64,000 bases of DNA, from the NCBI RefSeq assembly GCF_004801415.1, contig NZ_SSNX01000001.1, positions 434,001 through 498,000 of the forward strand. Direction: 5' to 3'. A program made the position numbers and the translations under genes. Each line of letters begins with the position of its first letter. Positions within the stretch are counted from its first letter, which is position 1. Below are positions 22,875 to 36,607 of the stretch, piece after piece. Source of the stretch: Deinococcus sp. KSM4-11 (GTDB lineage Bacteria > Deinococcota > Deinococci > Deinococcales > Deinococcaceae). The notes beneath the pieces are model-generated. The model made no database searches. It saw only the letters and a program-made list of their open reading frames with translations, and was not told the origin of the DNA.

Positions 22875-23585
22875 ATGCAACACCTCCGAGCCGTGATCCT
22901 CGATCTGGACGACACCCTCTTCGATGACACCGCCTGCACCCGCGCGGGCCTGGGTGCCCTGGCCACCCGGCACGGTATCGACCTGCACCCCGATGACCTG
23001 TTCGCCCGGCACGCCGCGCACATTCACGCCATCGATCCCCTGCTCTTCCGGGGAGAGATCGATGCCCACGGCGCCCGCGTCCTGCGCTTCACGCGCCTGC
23101 TGACGGAACTGGGCGTGCCGAACCCGGACGGCGAGGGGGCCACCGTCACGTACCGAGAAAGCTACCGCGCCCACTGGCAACTGCTCGCGGGAGCTAACAC
23201 CCTCCTGCACACGCTGCGCGGGCGCGGCCTGAAAACCGCGATCCTCACCAATTACGTGCGCGAGGTGCAGCACGAGAAACTCTCGCACTTCGGCCTGGAC
23301 GCCCTCGTGGACGCTGTGCTGTGCATCGAGGACGTGCCCGCTCCGAAACCCGCTCCGGGGGCGTATCACGCCGCCTGCGCCGCTCTGGATGTCGCACCCG
23401 CGCAGACCGTGATGGTCGGCGATTCGTGGACGAACGATGTGCAGGGCGCACGGGACGCGGGCCTGCACGCCGTCTGGATCAACCGCCGTGGGCTGGCCGC
23501 GCCGCTCCCGGACGTGGCCCAGGTCACCGCGCTCGATGAATTACCCGGTGTGCTCGGCCTGGTGGGCCGTGCGGCTCAGCGCTGA
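22875..23585 (+). CDS. HAD-superfamily hydrolase (YjjG/phosphoglycolate phosphatase-like)
   Basis: 236 residues. HAD motif I is LDLDDTLFDD at the N-terminus, motif II the T in AILTNYV, motif III the Lys in PAPKPAPGAYH and motif IV GDSWTNDVQGARDAG. The helical cap lies between motifs I and II. It should remove phosphate from a small metabolite, perhaps a nucleotide or sugar phosphate; the substrate cannot be told. Its last 45 nt overlap the end of the convergent kinase gene. Confidence 0.85.
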   Translation: MQHLRAVILDLDDTLFDDTACTRAGLGALATRHGIDLHPDDLFARHAAHIHAIDPLLFRGEIDAHGARVLRFTRLLTELGVPNPDGEGATVTYRESYRAHWQLLAGANTLLHTLRGRGLKTAILTNYVREVQHEKLSHFGLDALVDAVLCIEDVPAPKPAPGAYHAACAALDVAPAQTVMVGDSWTNDVQGARDAGLHAVWINRRGLAAPLPDVAQVTALDELPGVLGLVGRAAQR

Positions 23586-24593
23586 CGCCAGCCGCTCCAG
23601 ATCGGCCTCCACACTCCACAGGCCAGGCAGCACGTACTTCTCGATGATTCCCAGCGATTCCGCGTCCTGCTCTGGACGCGTGTGCTCGTGCAGCATCCAG
23701 CCGATATCCGCCGCCAGATCCTCCAGCGGCCGGCGGCACAGGTAGAAGCCCAGCGTATCCAGATCGGTCGTGAACTCCGTCCCCAGCCCCGCACGGTACG
23801 CGGGCAGGACCTCCGCCAGACGGGCATGCAGCATCCACAGGTCATGCTCGGGCGGGGCCAGCCGAGCCGTCTCCCAGTCGACGAGCCACAGGTTTCCCGT
23901 CGCGTCCCGCATGACATTCCCGCCGTGTGCGTCCGTATGGCACACCACGAAGGGCTGCGCTCGGTGACGGGCGCGTTCCGCGAACGCCTGGGCGCGATCC
24001 AGCACACTCAGGATCGTTGCACGCTGGGGAACCAGCAGGTCGCGCAGAGCTAGCAGCCCCGGCCGCGCGTCCGCTGGCAGCTCATGGATGGTTCGGAGGG
24101 TGTCCGTGAGCACAGCCTCGAACGGCATTCCAAACTCCTCGGGGGGCATCGGCAGAGCGGAGGTCTCTGGCAGGAGGCTCGCCGATCCCGCGTGCAGTTG
24201 TCCCAGCAGCAGCGCCAGCTCGGGCAGCGCCGTCTCCCAGTCCGCTCCCAGATTCACCGCGTCAATCCACGCGTAAGCAAAAACCCGGTAGCCATCGATG
24301 TCTGCCACCCACCCACCATCGACGGTCGGCATGGGCTCGGGTACACGGCCCAGCGTTCCCGTCGAGCGCAGGGCCTGAAGCAGCGGCAGTTCTGCCAGGG
24401 CACGCGCGGTCACCTGCTCGCCGTACACGGTAGGTGGCATGGCCTTCAGGAAGCACTTCCCGGACGGCCCCACGGCCCGGTAGGCAGGCGCGGTACCGTC
24501 CGGCAGGAAGGTCAGGGACTCCACGTTCAGACCGAAGGAAGAGCGCACGGCGGCGAGGAGAGCGGCGTGGTCGATGGGCGGCTCGGTGGCCAT
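23541..24593 (-). CDS. APH-family small-molecule kinase
   Basis: 350 residues with the choline/homoserine-kinase-like fold. The catalytic loop is VVCHTDAHGGNVM, with Asp and Asn as expected, and the metal ligand lies in LWLVDWETARLAPPEHDLWML. The N-terminal lobe has YRAVGPSGKCFLKAMP with a likely ATP-site Lys. The start ATG shares one base with the stop of the DUF2625 gene (TAATG), so the two are translationally coupled. The substrate is unknown. Confidence 0.78.
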   Translation of the reverse strand: MATEPPIDHAALLAAVRSSFGLNVESLTFLPDGTAPAYRAVGPSGKCFLKAMPPTVYGEQVTARALAELPLLQALRSTGTLGRVPEPMPTVDGGWVADIDGYRVFAYAWIDAVNLGADWETALPELALLLGQLHAGSASLLPETSALPMPPEEFGMPFEAVLTDTLRTIHELPADARPGLLALRDLLVPQRATILSVLDRAQAFAERARHRAQPFVVCHTDAHGGNVMRDATGNLWLVDWETARLAPPEHDLWMLHARLAEVLPAYRAGLGTEFTTDLDTLGFYLCRRPLEDLAADIGWMLHEHTRPEQDAESLGIIEKYVLPGLWSVEADLERLASALSRTAHQAEHTG

Positions 24594-25258
24594 TACAGCG
24601 GAGGGTGACCGAGCTGGTCGACGAATCCGGCCTGAAGGCCGAGTAGTTCCTCAAAGGGCACCACATCGCGCTGACGTTCCGAGACTGAAGGCCCTTGAGC
24701 CCAGAGGAACGGATACACCAGAACACCCTCATCCCCTGACATTCGGGCGCAGTCCTGCTCCCAGCCAAGCCACCGCACCGTGGCATAAAACTGTGCCAGA
24801 GCACCAGCGGATGTCATCCACTCTAGGAAGTCGGTGTACCCCATGCCCAGGGGTTCCCACGCGAGCAAATCTGGAGCCAAGTAACTGACGCGTCCTGGGT
24901 CTGGCCCAAACGCGCCACCATTGAGTGCGAACTGCCCGCCCAGGACGTCATCGGCCACGACCGCATATCCACGGCCAGGGTGTGGATTAGCGTTCTGAAA
25001 CCCCCGCTGGCAGCGAGGATGACCGCCAGCACCGCGCAGCCGGAGCCAGCCATGATCGACCAAGAGACCCGCAGAATGAAATACAAGTGCGCCCAGCGGA
25101 CTCCTCAGAGTGACCTGAGTAAAGAGCAGTGCTCCGCTGGCATGTTCTGGTGTAGCGGGCAATACCTCAACCGGTACTGCCGAGGTACCGAGGACGCCTT
25201 GCACCTGCGGCCAGGCGGGATCGTGAACCTGAATGAGATCAGTCAGTGGACGGGTCAC
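24593..25258 (-). CDS. DUF2625 family protein
   Basis: 221 residues starting at GTG 25258. It matches my recollection of the DUF2625 pattern: DPAWPQVQ near the N-terminus, QVTLRSPLGALVFHSAGLLVDHGWLRL, VVADDVLGGQFALNGG, YLAPDLLAWEPLGMGYTDFLEW, FYATVRWLGWE and VYPFLWAQG. The function of the family is unknown. It has its own leaderless promoter in the 65-nt gap after ppsA and is coupled to the kinase gene. Confidence 0.8.
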   Translation of the reverse strand: MTRPLTDLIQVHDPAWPQVQGVLGTSAVPVEVLPATPEHASGALLFTQVTLRSPLGALVFHSAGLLVDHGWLRLRGAGGHPRCQRGFQNANPHPGRGYAVVADDVLGGQFALNGGAFGPDPGRVSYLAPDLLAWEPLGMGYTDFLEWMTSAGALAQFYATVRWLGWEQDCARMSGDEGVLVYPFLWAQGPSVSERQRDVVPFEELLGLQAGFVDQLGHPPL

Positions 25259-25264
25259 GGCAAC

Positions 25265-25270
25265 AGCCTA
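25265..25270 (-). promoter_or_regulatory. -10 box, leaderless start of the DUF2625 gene
   Basis: On the minus strand TAGGCT is followed by 6 nt and the GTG at 25258. Confidence 0.65.
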
Positions 25271-25323
25271 CACAGCCCTGGCCAGCACATTGCCAACAGC
25301 TACAGCACGTGCCTGCCATAATT

Positions 25324-27723
<2,400 letters not shown>

Positions 27724-27890
27724 TGGCTTTCTCCGGTGTGACGAGGCTTTTCGGGTAGGTGGCGGAGGGGATTAGTGTGTCGAACTCCCGTCAGCTTACC
27801 GGCAAAGCGCCCCGCTGTCCGTCACCCGCTGGGGGACTCGACCGGGTTCCGACTATCTGGGTCACTCGACCGTGAAATCCGGCCCGGGCC

Positions 27891-28715
27891 ATGCCACTGT
27901 GGCCCATGCCGGAGCCACGCACCGTCCTGATCGTCAGCGACCACACGGGCCTCACCGCCGAGAGCATTGCCCGCGCCCTGCTCACGCACTTTCCGCAGGT
28001 GCCCCTCAAGTACCTGCGCCGCCCATTCACAGCCAACGTGACCGCCGCGCAGAGCGTGGCCCGCGAGGTCAGCGCCCTCGCCGCGCGGGGCGAGCGGCCC
28101 ATCGTCTTCACGACCGTCACCCAGGCGGACGTCATGCGGGAACTCCAGGCCGCACCTGCCGCCGTCTTCGACCTGCTCGGCCCCGGCCTGGACGCGCTGG
28201 AGCAGGAGTTGACCGTGCCGGCTGTCCGGCAGGTGGGCGGCCACCACGACATGCACGACCCGCAGGACTACCTGAACCGTATGGACGCCTTGGACTTCGC
28301 CCTCGCCACGGACGACGGCCTGGGCGACCGGCAGTACGGCCTGGCGGACGTGATCCTGGTCGGCGTTTCGCGCGCCGGCAAGACCCCCACGAGCCTGTTC
28401 CTGGCCCTTCAGCACGGCGTCCGCGCCAGCAACTATCCGCTGGCCGAGGACGACTTCGAGCGCGACAGTCTGCCCATCCCGCTGGAGGCCCACCGCGCGA
28501 AACTGCACGGCCTGACCATCGATCCGCGGCGGCTGCACGCCATCCGCACGCAGCGCAAGGCGGGGAGCCGGTACGCCAGCCTGGAACAGTGCGAGTTCGA
28601 GGTTCGGCGCGCCGAGCAGCTCTTCCAGCGGGCCGGACTCCCGGTGCGCGATACGACCTCCGCCAGCGTGGAAGAGATCGCCGCCGGGATCCTGACCACG
28701 CTGCGCCGGGGATAG
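27891..28715 (+). CDS. ppsR: PEP synthase regulatory protein (kinase/pyrophosphorylase, DUF299)
   Basis: Up to 274 residues; ATG 27891 or ATG 27906 could be the start, the latter matching the usual [11 protein letters not shown] beginning more closely. The DUF299 P-loop [11 protein letters not shown] is at residues 158-168, and [18 protein letters not shown] and [13 protein letters not shown] are family blocks. It phosphorylates PpsA with ADP to inactivate it and reverses this by phosphorolysis. The divergent position next to ppsA fits. Its stop codon lies inside the -10 box of the next gene. Confidence 0.92.
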   Translation: MPLWPMPEPRTVLIVSDHTGLTAESIARALLTHFPQVPLKYLRRPFTANVTAAQSVAREVSALAARGERPIVFTTVTQADVMRELQAAPAAVFDLLGPGLDALEQELTVPAVRQVGGHHDMHDPQDYLNRMDALDFALATDDGLGDRQYGLADVILVGVSRAGKTPTSLFLALQHGVRASNYPLAEDDFERDSLPIPLEAHRAKLHGLTIDPRRLHAIRTQRKAGSRYASLEQCEFEVRRAEQLFQRAGLPVRDTTSASVEEIAAGILTTLRRG

Positions 28716-28718
28716 GCT
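28713..28718 (+). promoter_or_regulatory. -10 box of the DinB-superfamily gene, overlapping the ppsR stop
   Basis: TAGGCT includes the TAG stop of ppsR and lies 5 nt before the ATG at 28724. Confidence 0.5.
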
Positions 28719-28723
28719 GCGCC

Positions 28724-29209
28724 ATGGCCGCCGACCTGCTGGACACCCTGCTCGACTCGTGGGATCGCACCAACCGCATCATCGTGAACCTGCTGCGGGC
28801 CCTGCCGCCCGGCGGTCTGGAAGCCCGCGCCCTGCCCGGACATCCCACCGTCGCGCAGATGCTCACGCACGTCGCGTACGTGCGGCTGGCGCTGGTCGAG
28901 GAGAATGCCCCGGAGGCCGCCCGTCCGATTCCTGAGGAGGAATGGCGCGCGGAGACTGACCCTGACCGGATTGCCCTGGAGCTGACCGGGAGTGCGGCGG
29001 CCGTGCGGGACGCCGTGCGCGGCCGGATAGTGCAGGGACGGATGCTGGACGACCGCTACGATCACCCGCTCCTGCTCCTCCAGCATCTGATCTGGCACGA
29101 GGGCTACCACCACGGCCAGATCAAACTTGCCCTCCAGGCCGCCGGAATCCCCATCGCGGACGAGGCGGTTGGCCCCCTGACCTGGGGCGTGTGGATGCGC
29201 CGGAGCTGA
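28724..29209 (+). CDS. DinB-superfamily (YfiT-like) metal-binding protein
   Basis: 161 residues, the size of the DinB/YfiT four-helix-bundle family, which is unrelated to DNA polymerase IV. The metal-binding histidines are in MLTHVAYVRLALVEE near residue 45 and in the C-terminal HLIWHEGYHHGQIKLAL. Relatives include thiol-dependent transferases acting with bacillithiol; Deinococcus makes bacillithiol, so such a role is possible. It follows ppsR by 8 nt. Confidence 0.78.
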   Translation: MAADLLDTLLDSWDRTNRIIVNLLRALPPGGLEARALPGHPTVAQMLTHVAYVRLALVEENAPEAARPIPEEEWRAETDPDRIALELTGSAAAVRDAVRGRIVQGRMLDDRYDHPLLLLQHLIWHEGYHHGQIKLALQAAGIPIADEAVGPLTWGVWMRRS

Positions 29210-29267
29210 TAAGAGGATGGGGCGGGTCTGGGAGCGCGTTCCAGACCCGCCCCATCGCCTCTATCAG
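29206..29267. terminator. Long bidirectional terminator between convergent genes
   Basis: The 16-bp perfect core GATGGGGCGGGTCTGG (29216-29231) pairs with 29241-29256, and after a small internal loop CTGATA (29206-29211) pairs with TATCAG (29262-29267). Confidence 0.85.
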
Positions 29268-29291
29268 AGGTTCTTGGGGCCCTGCACCCGC

Positions 29292-30929
29292 TCAGCGCCG
29301 CGTGCGGTAGCGGCGGATCAGGGTATTCGTGCTGCTGTCGTGCTTCAGCTCGGGCTCCTGCGCCGCGTGCAGTTCGGGCACGATCTTCCCGGCCAGCACC
29401 TTGCCCAGTTCGACGCCCCACTGGTCGAAGGAATTGATGTTCCACACGGCCCCCTGTACGAAGACCTTGTGCTCGTACAGGGCGATCAGGGCACCCAGGA
29501 TGCGCGGCGTCAGGCGGTCGGCGAGGATGGTGTTGGTGGGGCGGTTGCCTTCGAACACGCGGTGAGGCGCCAGGTCCGGCGTGACACCCTCGTCCAGCAC
29601 CTGCTCCAGCGTCTTGCCGAAGGCCATCGCCTCGGTCTGGGCAAACACGTTGGCCATCAGCAGGTCGTGGTGCGGCGCTTCATCGCCGAGTGGCAGCGGG
29701 TTGAGGGTCTGACAGAACCCTATGAAATCGCAGGGAATCAGCTTGGTGCCCTGGTGGATCAGCTGGTAGAAGGCGTGCTGCCCGTTCGTGCCCGGCTGCC
29801 CCCAGATGACCGGGCCCGTCTGATAATCCACGTGCTGGCCGTCCAGGGTAATGTGCTTGCCGTTGCTCTCCATGTCCAGCTGTTGCAGGTACGCCGGGAA
29901 GTACGCGAGGTACTGGTCGTAGGGCAGCACGGCGTGGCTCTGAGCATCGTGAAAGTTGTTGTACCAGATGCCCAGCATGCCCAGCAGCACCGGCAGGTTG
30001 CTCTCCAGCGGCGCGGTGCGGAAGTGCTCGTCCATATCGTGAAAGCCCGCAAGCAGCTCCCGGAAGCCGTCTGGGCCGACCGCCAGCATCAGGCTCAGGC
30101 CGATGGCGCTGTCCATGGAGTAGCGTCCCCCCACCCAGTCCCAGAAGCCGAACATGTTCGCCGGATCGATCCCGAATGTCTGCACGGCCTCCGCATTGGT
30201 CGAGACGGCCACGAAATGCCGGGCCACGGCGGCGTCGTCTTTCAGCGCTGCGAGCAGCCACGTGCGGGCGCTCCGGGCATTCGCCATCGTCTCCTGCGTG
30301 GTGAAGGTCTTGGAACTCACGATCACCAGCGTCTCGGCCGGGTCGAGGTCGCGGGTCTTCTCGACGAGGTCCGTGCCGTCCACGTTCGAGACGAAGCGCA
30401 GGGTCAGGTTCCGCTGCGCGTAGTGCTTCAGCGCCTCGGCGGCCATGACCGGCCCCAGGTCGCTGCCGCCGATTCCGATGTTCACGATGTTCTTCAGGGG
30501 CTTGCCGGTATAACCCAGCCACGTGCCGCTCCGCACCTGATCCGCGAAGGCCGCCATCCGATCCAGGACGTCATGAACGTCCGGTACCACGTTGCGGCCG
30601 TCCACCATCACCGTGGCGTCCCTGGGCGCCCGCAGGGCGGTGTGCAGTACGGCGCGGCCCTCGGTGACATTGATCTTCTCGCCCGCGAACATCGCGTCAC
30701 GCTTCTGCGGCACGTGGGTTTCGCGCGCCAGGTCGAGCAGGAGCTTCATCGTTTCGTCCGTCACACGGTTCTTGCTGTAGTCCAGGTAAAGGCCCGCACC
30801 CTCGGCGCTCAGGCGTTCTCCCCGGGTGGCGTCGGCTCCAAACAGGGTGCGTAGAGTCATGTTTTTGCTGTCCTGAGCGTGTTTTTCCAGGGATTGCCAG
30901 GCAGTGGTCTTGGTGAGCGTTGCCGTCAT
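29292..30929 (-). CDS. pgi: Glucose-6-phosphate isomerase
   Basis: 545 residues, typical of the long bacterial enzyme. Family signatures are seen: [82 protein letters not shown] and [13 protein letters not shown]. It interconverts glucose-6-phosphate and fructose-6-phosphate. The ATG follows AGGAGG with good spacing. Confidence 0.95.
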   Translation of the reverse strand: MTATLTKTTAWQSLEKHAQDSKNMTLRTLFGADATRGERLSAEGAGLYLDYSKNRVTDETMKLLLDLARETHVPQKRDAMFAGEKINVTEGRAVLHTALRAPRDATVMVDGRNVVPDVHDVLDRMAAFADQVRSGTWLGYTGKPLKNIVNIGIGGSDLGPVMAAEALKHYAQRNLTLRFVSNVDGTDLVEKTRDLDPAETLVIVSSKTFTTQETMANARSARTWLLAALKDDAAVARHFVAVSTNAEAVQTFGIDPANMFGFWDWVGGRYSMDSAIGLSLMLAVGPDGFRELLAGFHDMDEHFRTAPLESNLPVLLGMLGIWYNNFHDAQSHAVLPYDQYLAYFPAYLQQLDMESNGKHITLDGQHVDYQTGPVIWGQPGTNGQHAFYQLIHQGTKLIPCDFIGFCQTLNPLPLGDEAPHHDLLMANVFAQTEAMAFGKTLEQVLDEGVTPDLAPHRVFEGNRPTNTILADRLTPRILGALIALYEHKVFVQGAVWNINSFDQWGVELGKVLAGKIVPELHAAQEPELKHDSSTNTLIRRYRTRR

Positions 30930-31051
30930 GTGTGAACCTCCTGAGGAGCCCGGCCCGGTGGCCTACCCCCGAACGATGCCACGATACCCCCCCGCCCGGA
31001 GGGCCGGAATTAATTGTCCACGCGGTGAGAGGGACGTGTGAACGCGCCCCG

Positions 31052-31057
31052 TAACCT
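31052..31057 (+). promoter_or_regulatory. Possible -10 box of the small ORF at 31063
   Basis: TAACCT lies 5 nt before the ATG at 31063. Confidence 0.4.
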
Positions 31058-31062
31058 GCCTC

Positions 31063-31260
31063 ATGCAAAGGAACCGACCACTCACTCCATGGGAATCGCG
31101 GGGCACCCCGGCCAGTGCGCTCCCCCACCGTCGCCCCGGTCAGCCTGCTCCCCAGCGCAGTGGCTACACGCCACAGACCCTGACCTCCGCCTTGATCGCC
31201 GAGGAACAGCGTCAGGTCTTCGCGATCCTCAATCGCCTGCGCCAGGCCCGCCTGCGCTGA
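31063..31260 (+). CDS. Possible small basic protein, 65 residues
   Basis: Not recognised. The product is Pro/Arg-rich at first and ends in a predicted helix (SALIAEEQRQVFAILNRLRQARLR). Three things support a real gene: a -10-like hexamer at leaderless distance, position between the divergent pgi and the convergent TetR gene, and a strong bidirectional terminator 46 nt after its stop that would otherwise have no plus-strand gene to serve. Composition alone could also give this reading frame by chance. Confidence 0.45.
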   Translation: MQRNRPLTPWESRGTPASALPHRRPGQPAPQRSGYTPQTLTSALIAEEQRQVFAILNRLRQARLR

Positions 31261-31305
31261 GCATCCGACCCGCACCGGACGGTGCCCGTCTCCCGCCAGT
31301 TCGTA

Positions 31306-31348
31306 CCAAGCGGCCCCCACCGGATTTCGACCGGTGGGGGCCGCTTGG
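31306..31348. terminator. Bidirectional hairpin terminator
   Basis: An 18-bp stem, CCAAGCGGCCCCCACCGG (31306-31323) with its complement at 31331-31348, has a 7-nt loop and lies between the 65-residue ORF and the TetR gene. Confidence 0.8.
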
Positions 31349-31367
31349 GATTGGTAAGACTGCTGGC

Positions 31368-32054
31368 TTACTCCTGATCAGGCGTGGTCGAGGCAACCAC
31401 CGCGCCAGGGGCCAGGGCACCGTACATCAGCAGCGAGAAGCGATCCTGCCAGTCACGCTGCACTTCCCGCTGGTCGCGGTGCCCACCGTGCAGCAGGGCC
31501 AGCAGGCAGGCATCGACCAGCAGGGCGCTGAGCATGCCCACGTTCGCCTCGGGTCGAAGGTTGCCCTGGTGCTGCATGGCCAGCAGTACCGGCTCGACCA
31601 GGGCGCCCAGCGTCAGGGCCGTTCTCAGGCCCGCTCCCGGCTGGCCGGACGCCGACTGGGCCGGGCCGACCGGCGCTGTTCCGTGGGCCTCCGGCGCCAC
31701 GTGGGCAGTGCCCAGCACGGCCTGTCCGACCGCGCCCGCCAGGTGGCGGTAGCGGACGCCCAGGTCAGCCATGCGCGTGGTCACCTTCTCCCAGACCTGC
31801 TGCGGATTCGCGCCCGCGTGCAGGCGGGCCAGGGCGTCGTCCCGGCTCTCCGCGACGGCCTTCTCGAAATGGGCGAGGAGCATGTGCACCTTGCTGGGAA
31901 AGTATCGGTACAGGTTCGTGCGGCTCACGAAGGCAGCGCGGGCGATGTCCTGCGCGCTGGTGGCTTCGAGACCGCCACGCGCGAACAGCTCGAACGCGAC
32001 CCGCGCAATGCGGTCACGCCTGGCCTGCTCCTGCTCGAGACGGTCTACCTTCAC
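31368..32054 (-). CDS. TetR-family transcriptional regulator
   Basis: 228 residues from GTG 32054, a start fixed by a leaderless promoter. The N-terminal helix-turn-helix reads [52 protein letters not shown] in outline, a clear TetR DNA-binding domain. The C-terminal ligand domain is Ala/Leu-rich. No adjacent efflux or enzyme gene points to its target; it may regulate itself. Confidence 0.85.
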   Translation of the reverse strand: MKVDRLEQEQARRDRIARVAFELFARGGLEATSAQDIARAAFVSRTNLYRYFPSKVHMLLAHFEKAVAESRDDALARLHAGANPQQVWEKVTTRMADLGVRYRHLAGAVGQAVLGTAHVAPEAHGTAPVGPAQSASGQPGAGLRTALTLGALVEPVLLAMQHQGNLRPEANVGMLSALLVDACLLALLHGGHRDQREVQRDWQDRFSLLMYGALAPGAVVASTTPDQE

Positions 32055-32060
32055 ACGAAC

Positions 32061-32066
32061 AGCATA
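32061..32066 (-). promoter_or_regulatory. -10 box, leaderless start of the TetR gene
   Basis: On the minus strand TATGCT is followed by 6 nt and the GTG at 32054. Confidence 0.65.
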
Positions 32067-32221
32067 CTGTGCCCGATCTGCGGGAATGTTCGGGCCGCCT
32101 GATCGGGTGTTCACGTGCCCTTGGGATGCTGAGCGCCATCCCACTGTGGCTGGCGTGGCTGGAGCAGCCCTGCATTTCCCACCATACCCCCAACGCCCCC
32201 CGCTCGCTGTGAGGTCTTCGC

Positions 32222-32251
32222 CTGACAGCTCATGAACCCTGGGCCTAGAGT
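32222..32251 (+). promoter_or_regulatory. Promoter of hpf
   Basis: CTGACA (32222-32227), an 18-nt spacer and TAGAGT (32246-32251) predict a leader of about 50 nt that carries GC-rich inverted repeats. Confidence 0.5.
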
Positions 32252-32308
32252 GGCTTACCGGGGCCCGCCCCAGGGCAGGCGCCGCCGGGAAAAGGCGAGG
32301 TGAGGTCT

Positions 32309-32875
32309 GTGCACATCTACAAGCTGTCCGGCCGGAACGTCGAAGTCACCGATGCAATGCGCGACTACGTGGAGGACAAGCTCACGCGGCTTGACCGGTA
32401 CCACGACCAGATCACGGACGCGCGGGTCACCCTGACCGTCCGCGATGTCCGCGACGCGGCCCGCCGCAACCGGGTCGAAGTGCAGCTGAACGTGCCCCAC
32501 GGGATTATCCGCGCGGAGGAACACCACTCCGACATGTACGCCGCCATCGACAAGGCCAGCGACGTGCTCGAACGCCAGCTGCGCAAGTTCAAGACCCGCT
32601 ACATGAAGCACCGCCATGACGCCGTGCCGCAGCCCGAGCCCGGCCCGGCCGAGGCGGATGTGAACGCCGGCTACGACGATGTCAGCGAGTTCAGGCCTGA
32701 GATCGTCCGCACCAAGCGCTTCGAGCTGCGCCCCATGAGCCCGGAGGACGCCGTGGCCCAGATGGAGGCCCTCGGGCATGATTTCTACGTGTTCGTGCAC
32801 ATGAAGTCCGGGCATTCCGCCGTCGTGTACCGCCGCAAGGACGGGCACTTCGGCCTGATCGAACCGAGCGCCTGA
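32309..32875 (+). CDS. hpf: Ribosome hibernation promoting factor, long form
   Basis: 188 residues. The N-terminal S30AE domain ([21 protein letters not shown] to about residue 105) binds the decoding region of the 30S subunit. After a Pro/Glu linker the C-terminal dimerisation domain (about 130-188: [32 protein letters not shown]) follows. The long form joins two 70S ribosomes into silent 100S dimers in stationary phase or stress. GTG 32309 is preferred because AGGCGAGG stands at proper distance; GTG 32300 is the alternative. Confidence 0.92.
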   Translation: MHIYKLSGRNVEVTDAMRDYVEDKLTRLDRYHDQITDARVTLTVRDVRDAARRNRVEVQLNVPHGIIRAEEHHSDMYAAIDKASDVLERQLRKFKTRYMKHRHDAVPQPEPGPAEADVNAGYDDVSEFRPEIVRTKRFELRPMSPEDAVAQMEALGHDFYVFVHMKSGHSAVVYRRKDGHFGLIEPSA

Positions 32876-32974
32876 ACGCGGCGTGATCCGGGGGTGGGGC
32901 GCGTCCCCACCCCTCACGTTGTGTTCACGTGCCCCGCAGGCCCGGCGCGGCAATCTGCTAGCCTGCGCCTCGTT

Positions 32975-34057
32975 GTGATCGCGTACGTGATCAATCCAGG
33001 TACCAGCGGCGTGAAACTCGCGTGCGCGCTCATCAAGCCGAGCGCCAATCCCTCGCTGCCCGGCCAGCTGCGCGTGACCCTCACCCGCGATGAATTGCCC
33101 CTGGACGCGCCGCCCACCGCGGCGGATCTCCCGGAACTCGTCCGGAACATCCTGGAACTCACCAAGGACTGGGAAGCGCCGGACGTCATTGTCGGCCGGG
33201 GGGGCCTGATCGGGAAAGTCAGCGCCGGCACGTACCCGGTCACGCCGGAACTGGCCGAGTACGCCGTGCAGGGCGAGCGCTCGCAGCTGCCCGGCAACCT
33301 GGGCGGCCCGCTCGCGCTGGCGGTCGCGCAGGAACGGGGGGTGCCCGCGTATATCGTTGATCCGCAGAGCGTGGATGAACTCCTGCCTGAGGCGCGTGAA
33401 ACGGGGCTGCGCGGCCTGAAGCGGGTTTCCCAGTTCCACGCCCTGAACGCCCGCGTGGTCGCCCGTCACGCCGCCCACGAGATCGGCAAACGGCTGGCCG
33501 AGGCCCGCGTGGTGGTGGCGCACCTGGGAGCGACCACCTCGGTCACCGCGTTCGAGCAGGGTCGCGCCGTCGACACGAGCGGCACCGGCCCGGACGGCGG
33601 CCCGCTGGGCGCGCTGCAAAGCGGCCCGCTGCCCGCCCGGATGCTGCTGGCCCTGGCCCGCGAGCACGGAGAGGAACGTGCCCTGGAGCTGCTCGCCGCC
33701 GGGGGTGGCTTCCTGTCCCTGGCGGGCAGCGCAAACCTCAAGGAACTTGAAGCGCGGTCTGCCAGTGACCCCGAGGTGCAGGCGGCGGTGGCCGCCTTCG
33801 TGCATCAGGTCTGCAAGGCCGTCGGCGCCCAGACCGGAGCGCTCCGGGCCCGCCCGGACGCCATCGTGATTACCGGCGGCATCGCCAAGTGGGAGGACGT
33901 GGTCGACCGCATCGAGCGGCGCCTCGCGTGGATCGCGCCGATTCTGGTCATTCCCGGCGAGCTGGAACTCGAAGCCCTTGCGGAGGGCGCCGGCCGGGTG
34001 CTGCTCGGCCTCGAGGCCGCCCGCGAGTGGAAGGCGCCCGCGTCCGCCGGGAGCTGA
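32975..34057 (+). CDS. buk: Butyrate kinase family (acetate/butyrate kinase fold)
   Basis: About 360 residues from GTG 32975. The ASKHA phosphate-1 motif is YVINPGTSGVKLA. Blocks typical of butyrate kinase rather than acetate kinase follow: VIVGRGGLIGKVSAGTYPVTPEL, NLGGPLALAVA, AYIVDPQSVDEL, FHALNARVVARHAA and VVAHLGATTSVTAFEQGRAVDT. It would interconvert a short acyl-phosphate and the acid with ATP. No phosphotransbutyrylase gene is nearby, so a branched-chain or other acyl kinase is equally possible. TAGCCT (32959-32964) lies 10 nt before the GTG. Confidence 0.82.
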   Translation: MIAYVINPGTSGVKLACALIKPSANPSLPGQLRVTLTRDELPLDAPPTAADLPELVRNILELTKDWEAPDVIVGRGGLIGKVSAGTYPVTPELAEYAVQGERSQLPGNLGGPLALAVAQERGVPAYIVDPQSVDELLPEARETGLRGLKRVSQFHALNARVVARHAAHEIGKRLAEARVVVAHLGATTSVTAFEQGRAVDTSGTGPDGGPLGALQSGPLPARMLLALAREHGEERALELLAAGGGFLSLAGSANLKELEARSASDPEVQAAVAAFVHQVCKAVGAQTGALRARPDAIVITGGIAKWEDVVDRIERRLAWIAPILVIPGELELEALAEGAGRVLLGLEAAREWKAPASAGS

Positions 34058-34429
34058 GTGGCCCGCCGCGCGCCAAGGGTCTCTCCAGCGCCGATCCGCG
34101 CGACCTCAATGTGGCGGGTCGATCAGGTGTTCCTGGCCCGGCGCGGCATGCGCGTCGAAGTGACCTGCTCGCTTGTGAACGATCAGGGCGGCCTGCGCAA
34201 CCTGTCCATCACGGCGCCAACGGACGACCCCACCCAGGCTGTGCGGCACGCGGCGCGCTTCATTGCGGGGAAGGGCAACGTGAGCGGCGCGCGGCAGGCC
34301 CGCGTGCGCTGGACACGCGAACAGGCGACCACCGCGCAGGACGCCCTGATCCGCGACCGCGCCCTGGAAGATGAATTTCTCGACGAGTTCGAGGAGACCC
34401 TGGCCGCCGTCCGGGATCAGCAGCGCTGA
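34058..34429 (+). CDS. Small protein of unknown function
   Basis: Not recognised. 123 residues if it starts at GTG 34058, directly after the buk stop, or 106 from ATG 34109. The core MRVEVTCSLVNDQGGLRNLSI looks like a beta hairpin, followed by TQAVRHAARFIAGKGNVSGARQARV and an acidic C-terminal helix (ALEDEFLDEFEETLAAV). No signal peptide is present. It is probably cotranscribed with buk. Confidence 0.6.
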   Translation: MARRAPRVSPAPIRATSMWRVDQVFLARRGMRVEVTCSLVNDQGGLRNLSITAPTDDPTQAVRHAARFIAGKGNVSGARQARVRWTREQATTAQDALIRDRALEDEFLDEFEETLAAVRDQQR

Positions 34430-34486
34430 GTGGTGCTCCAAACGCACCGTGGCACGGTGATGAGCGAACGTGCAGGGAACGGGCAC

Positions 34487-34514
34487 TTGTGCCGGTGGGC
34501 GGCAGGTGTACACT
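34487..34514 (+). promoter_or_regulatory. Promoter of the EF-G-like gene
   Basis: TTGTGC (34487-34492), a 16-nt spacer and TACACT (34509-34514) stand about 65 nt before the gene. Confidence 0.5.
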
Positions 34515-34582
34515 CGCCTCTACACACCTGACTGTCTGCCGGCGTCCGTCCGCCAGCCCTGCCGTTCACCCTGAAAGGATCG

Positions 34583-36604
<2,022 letters not shown>

Positions 36605-36607
36605 GCG

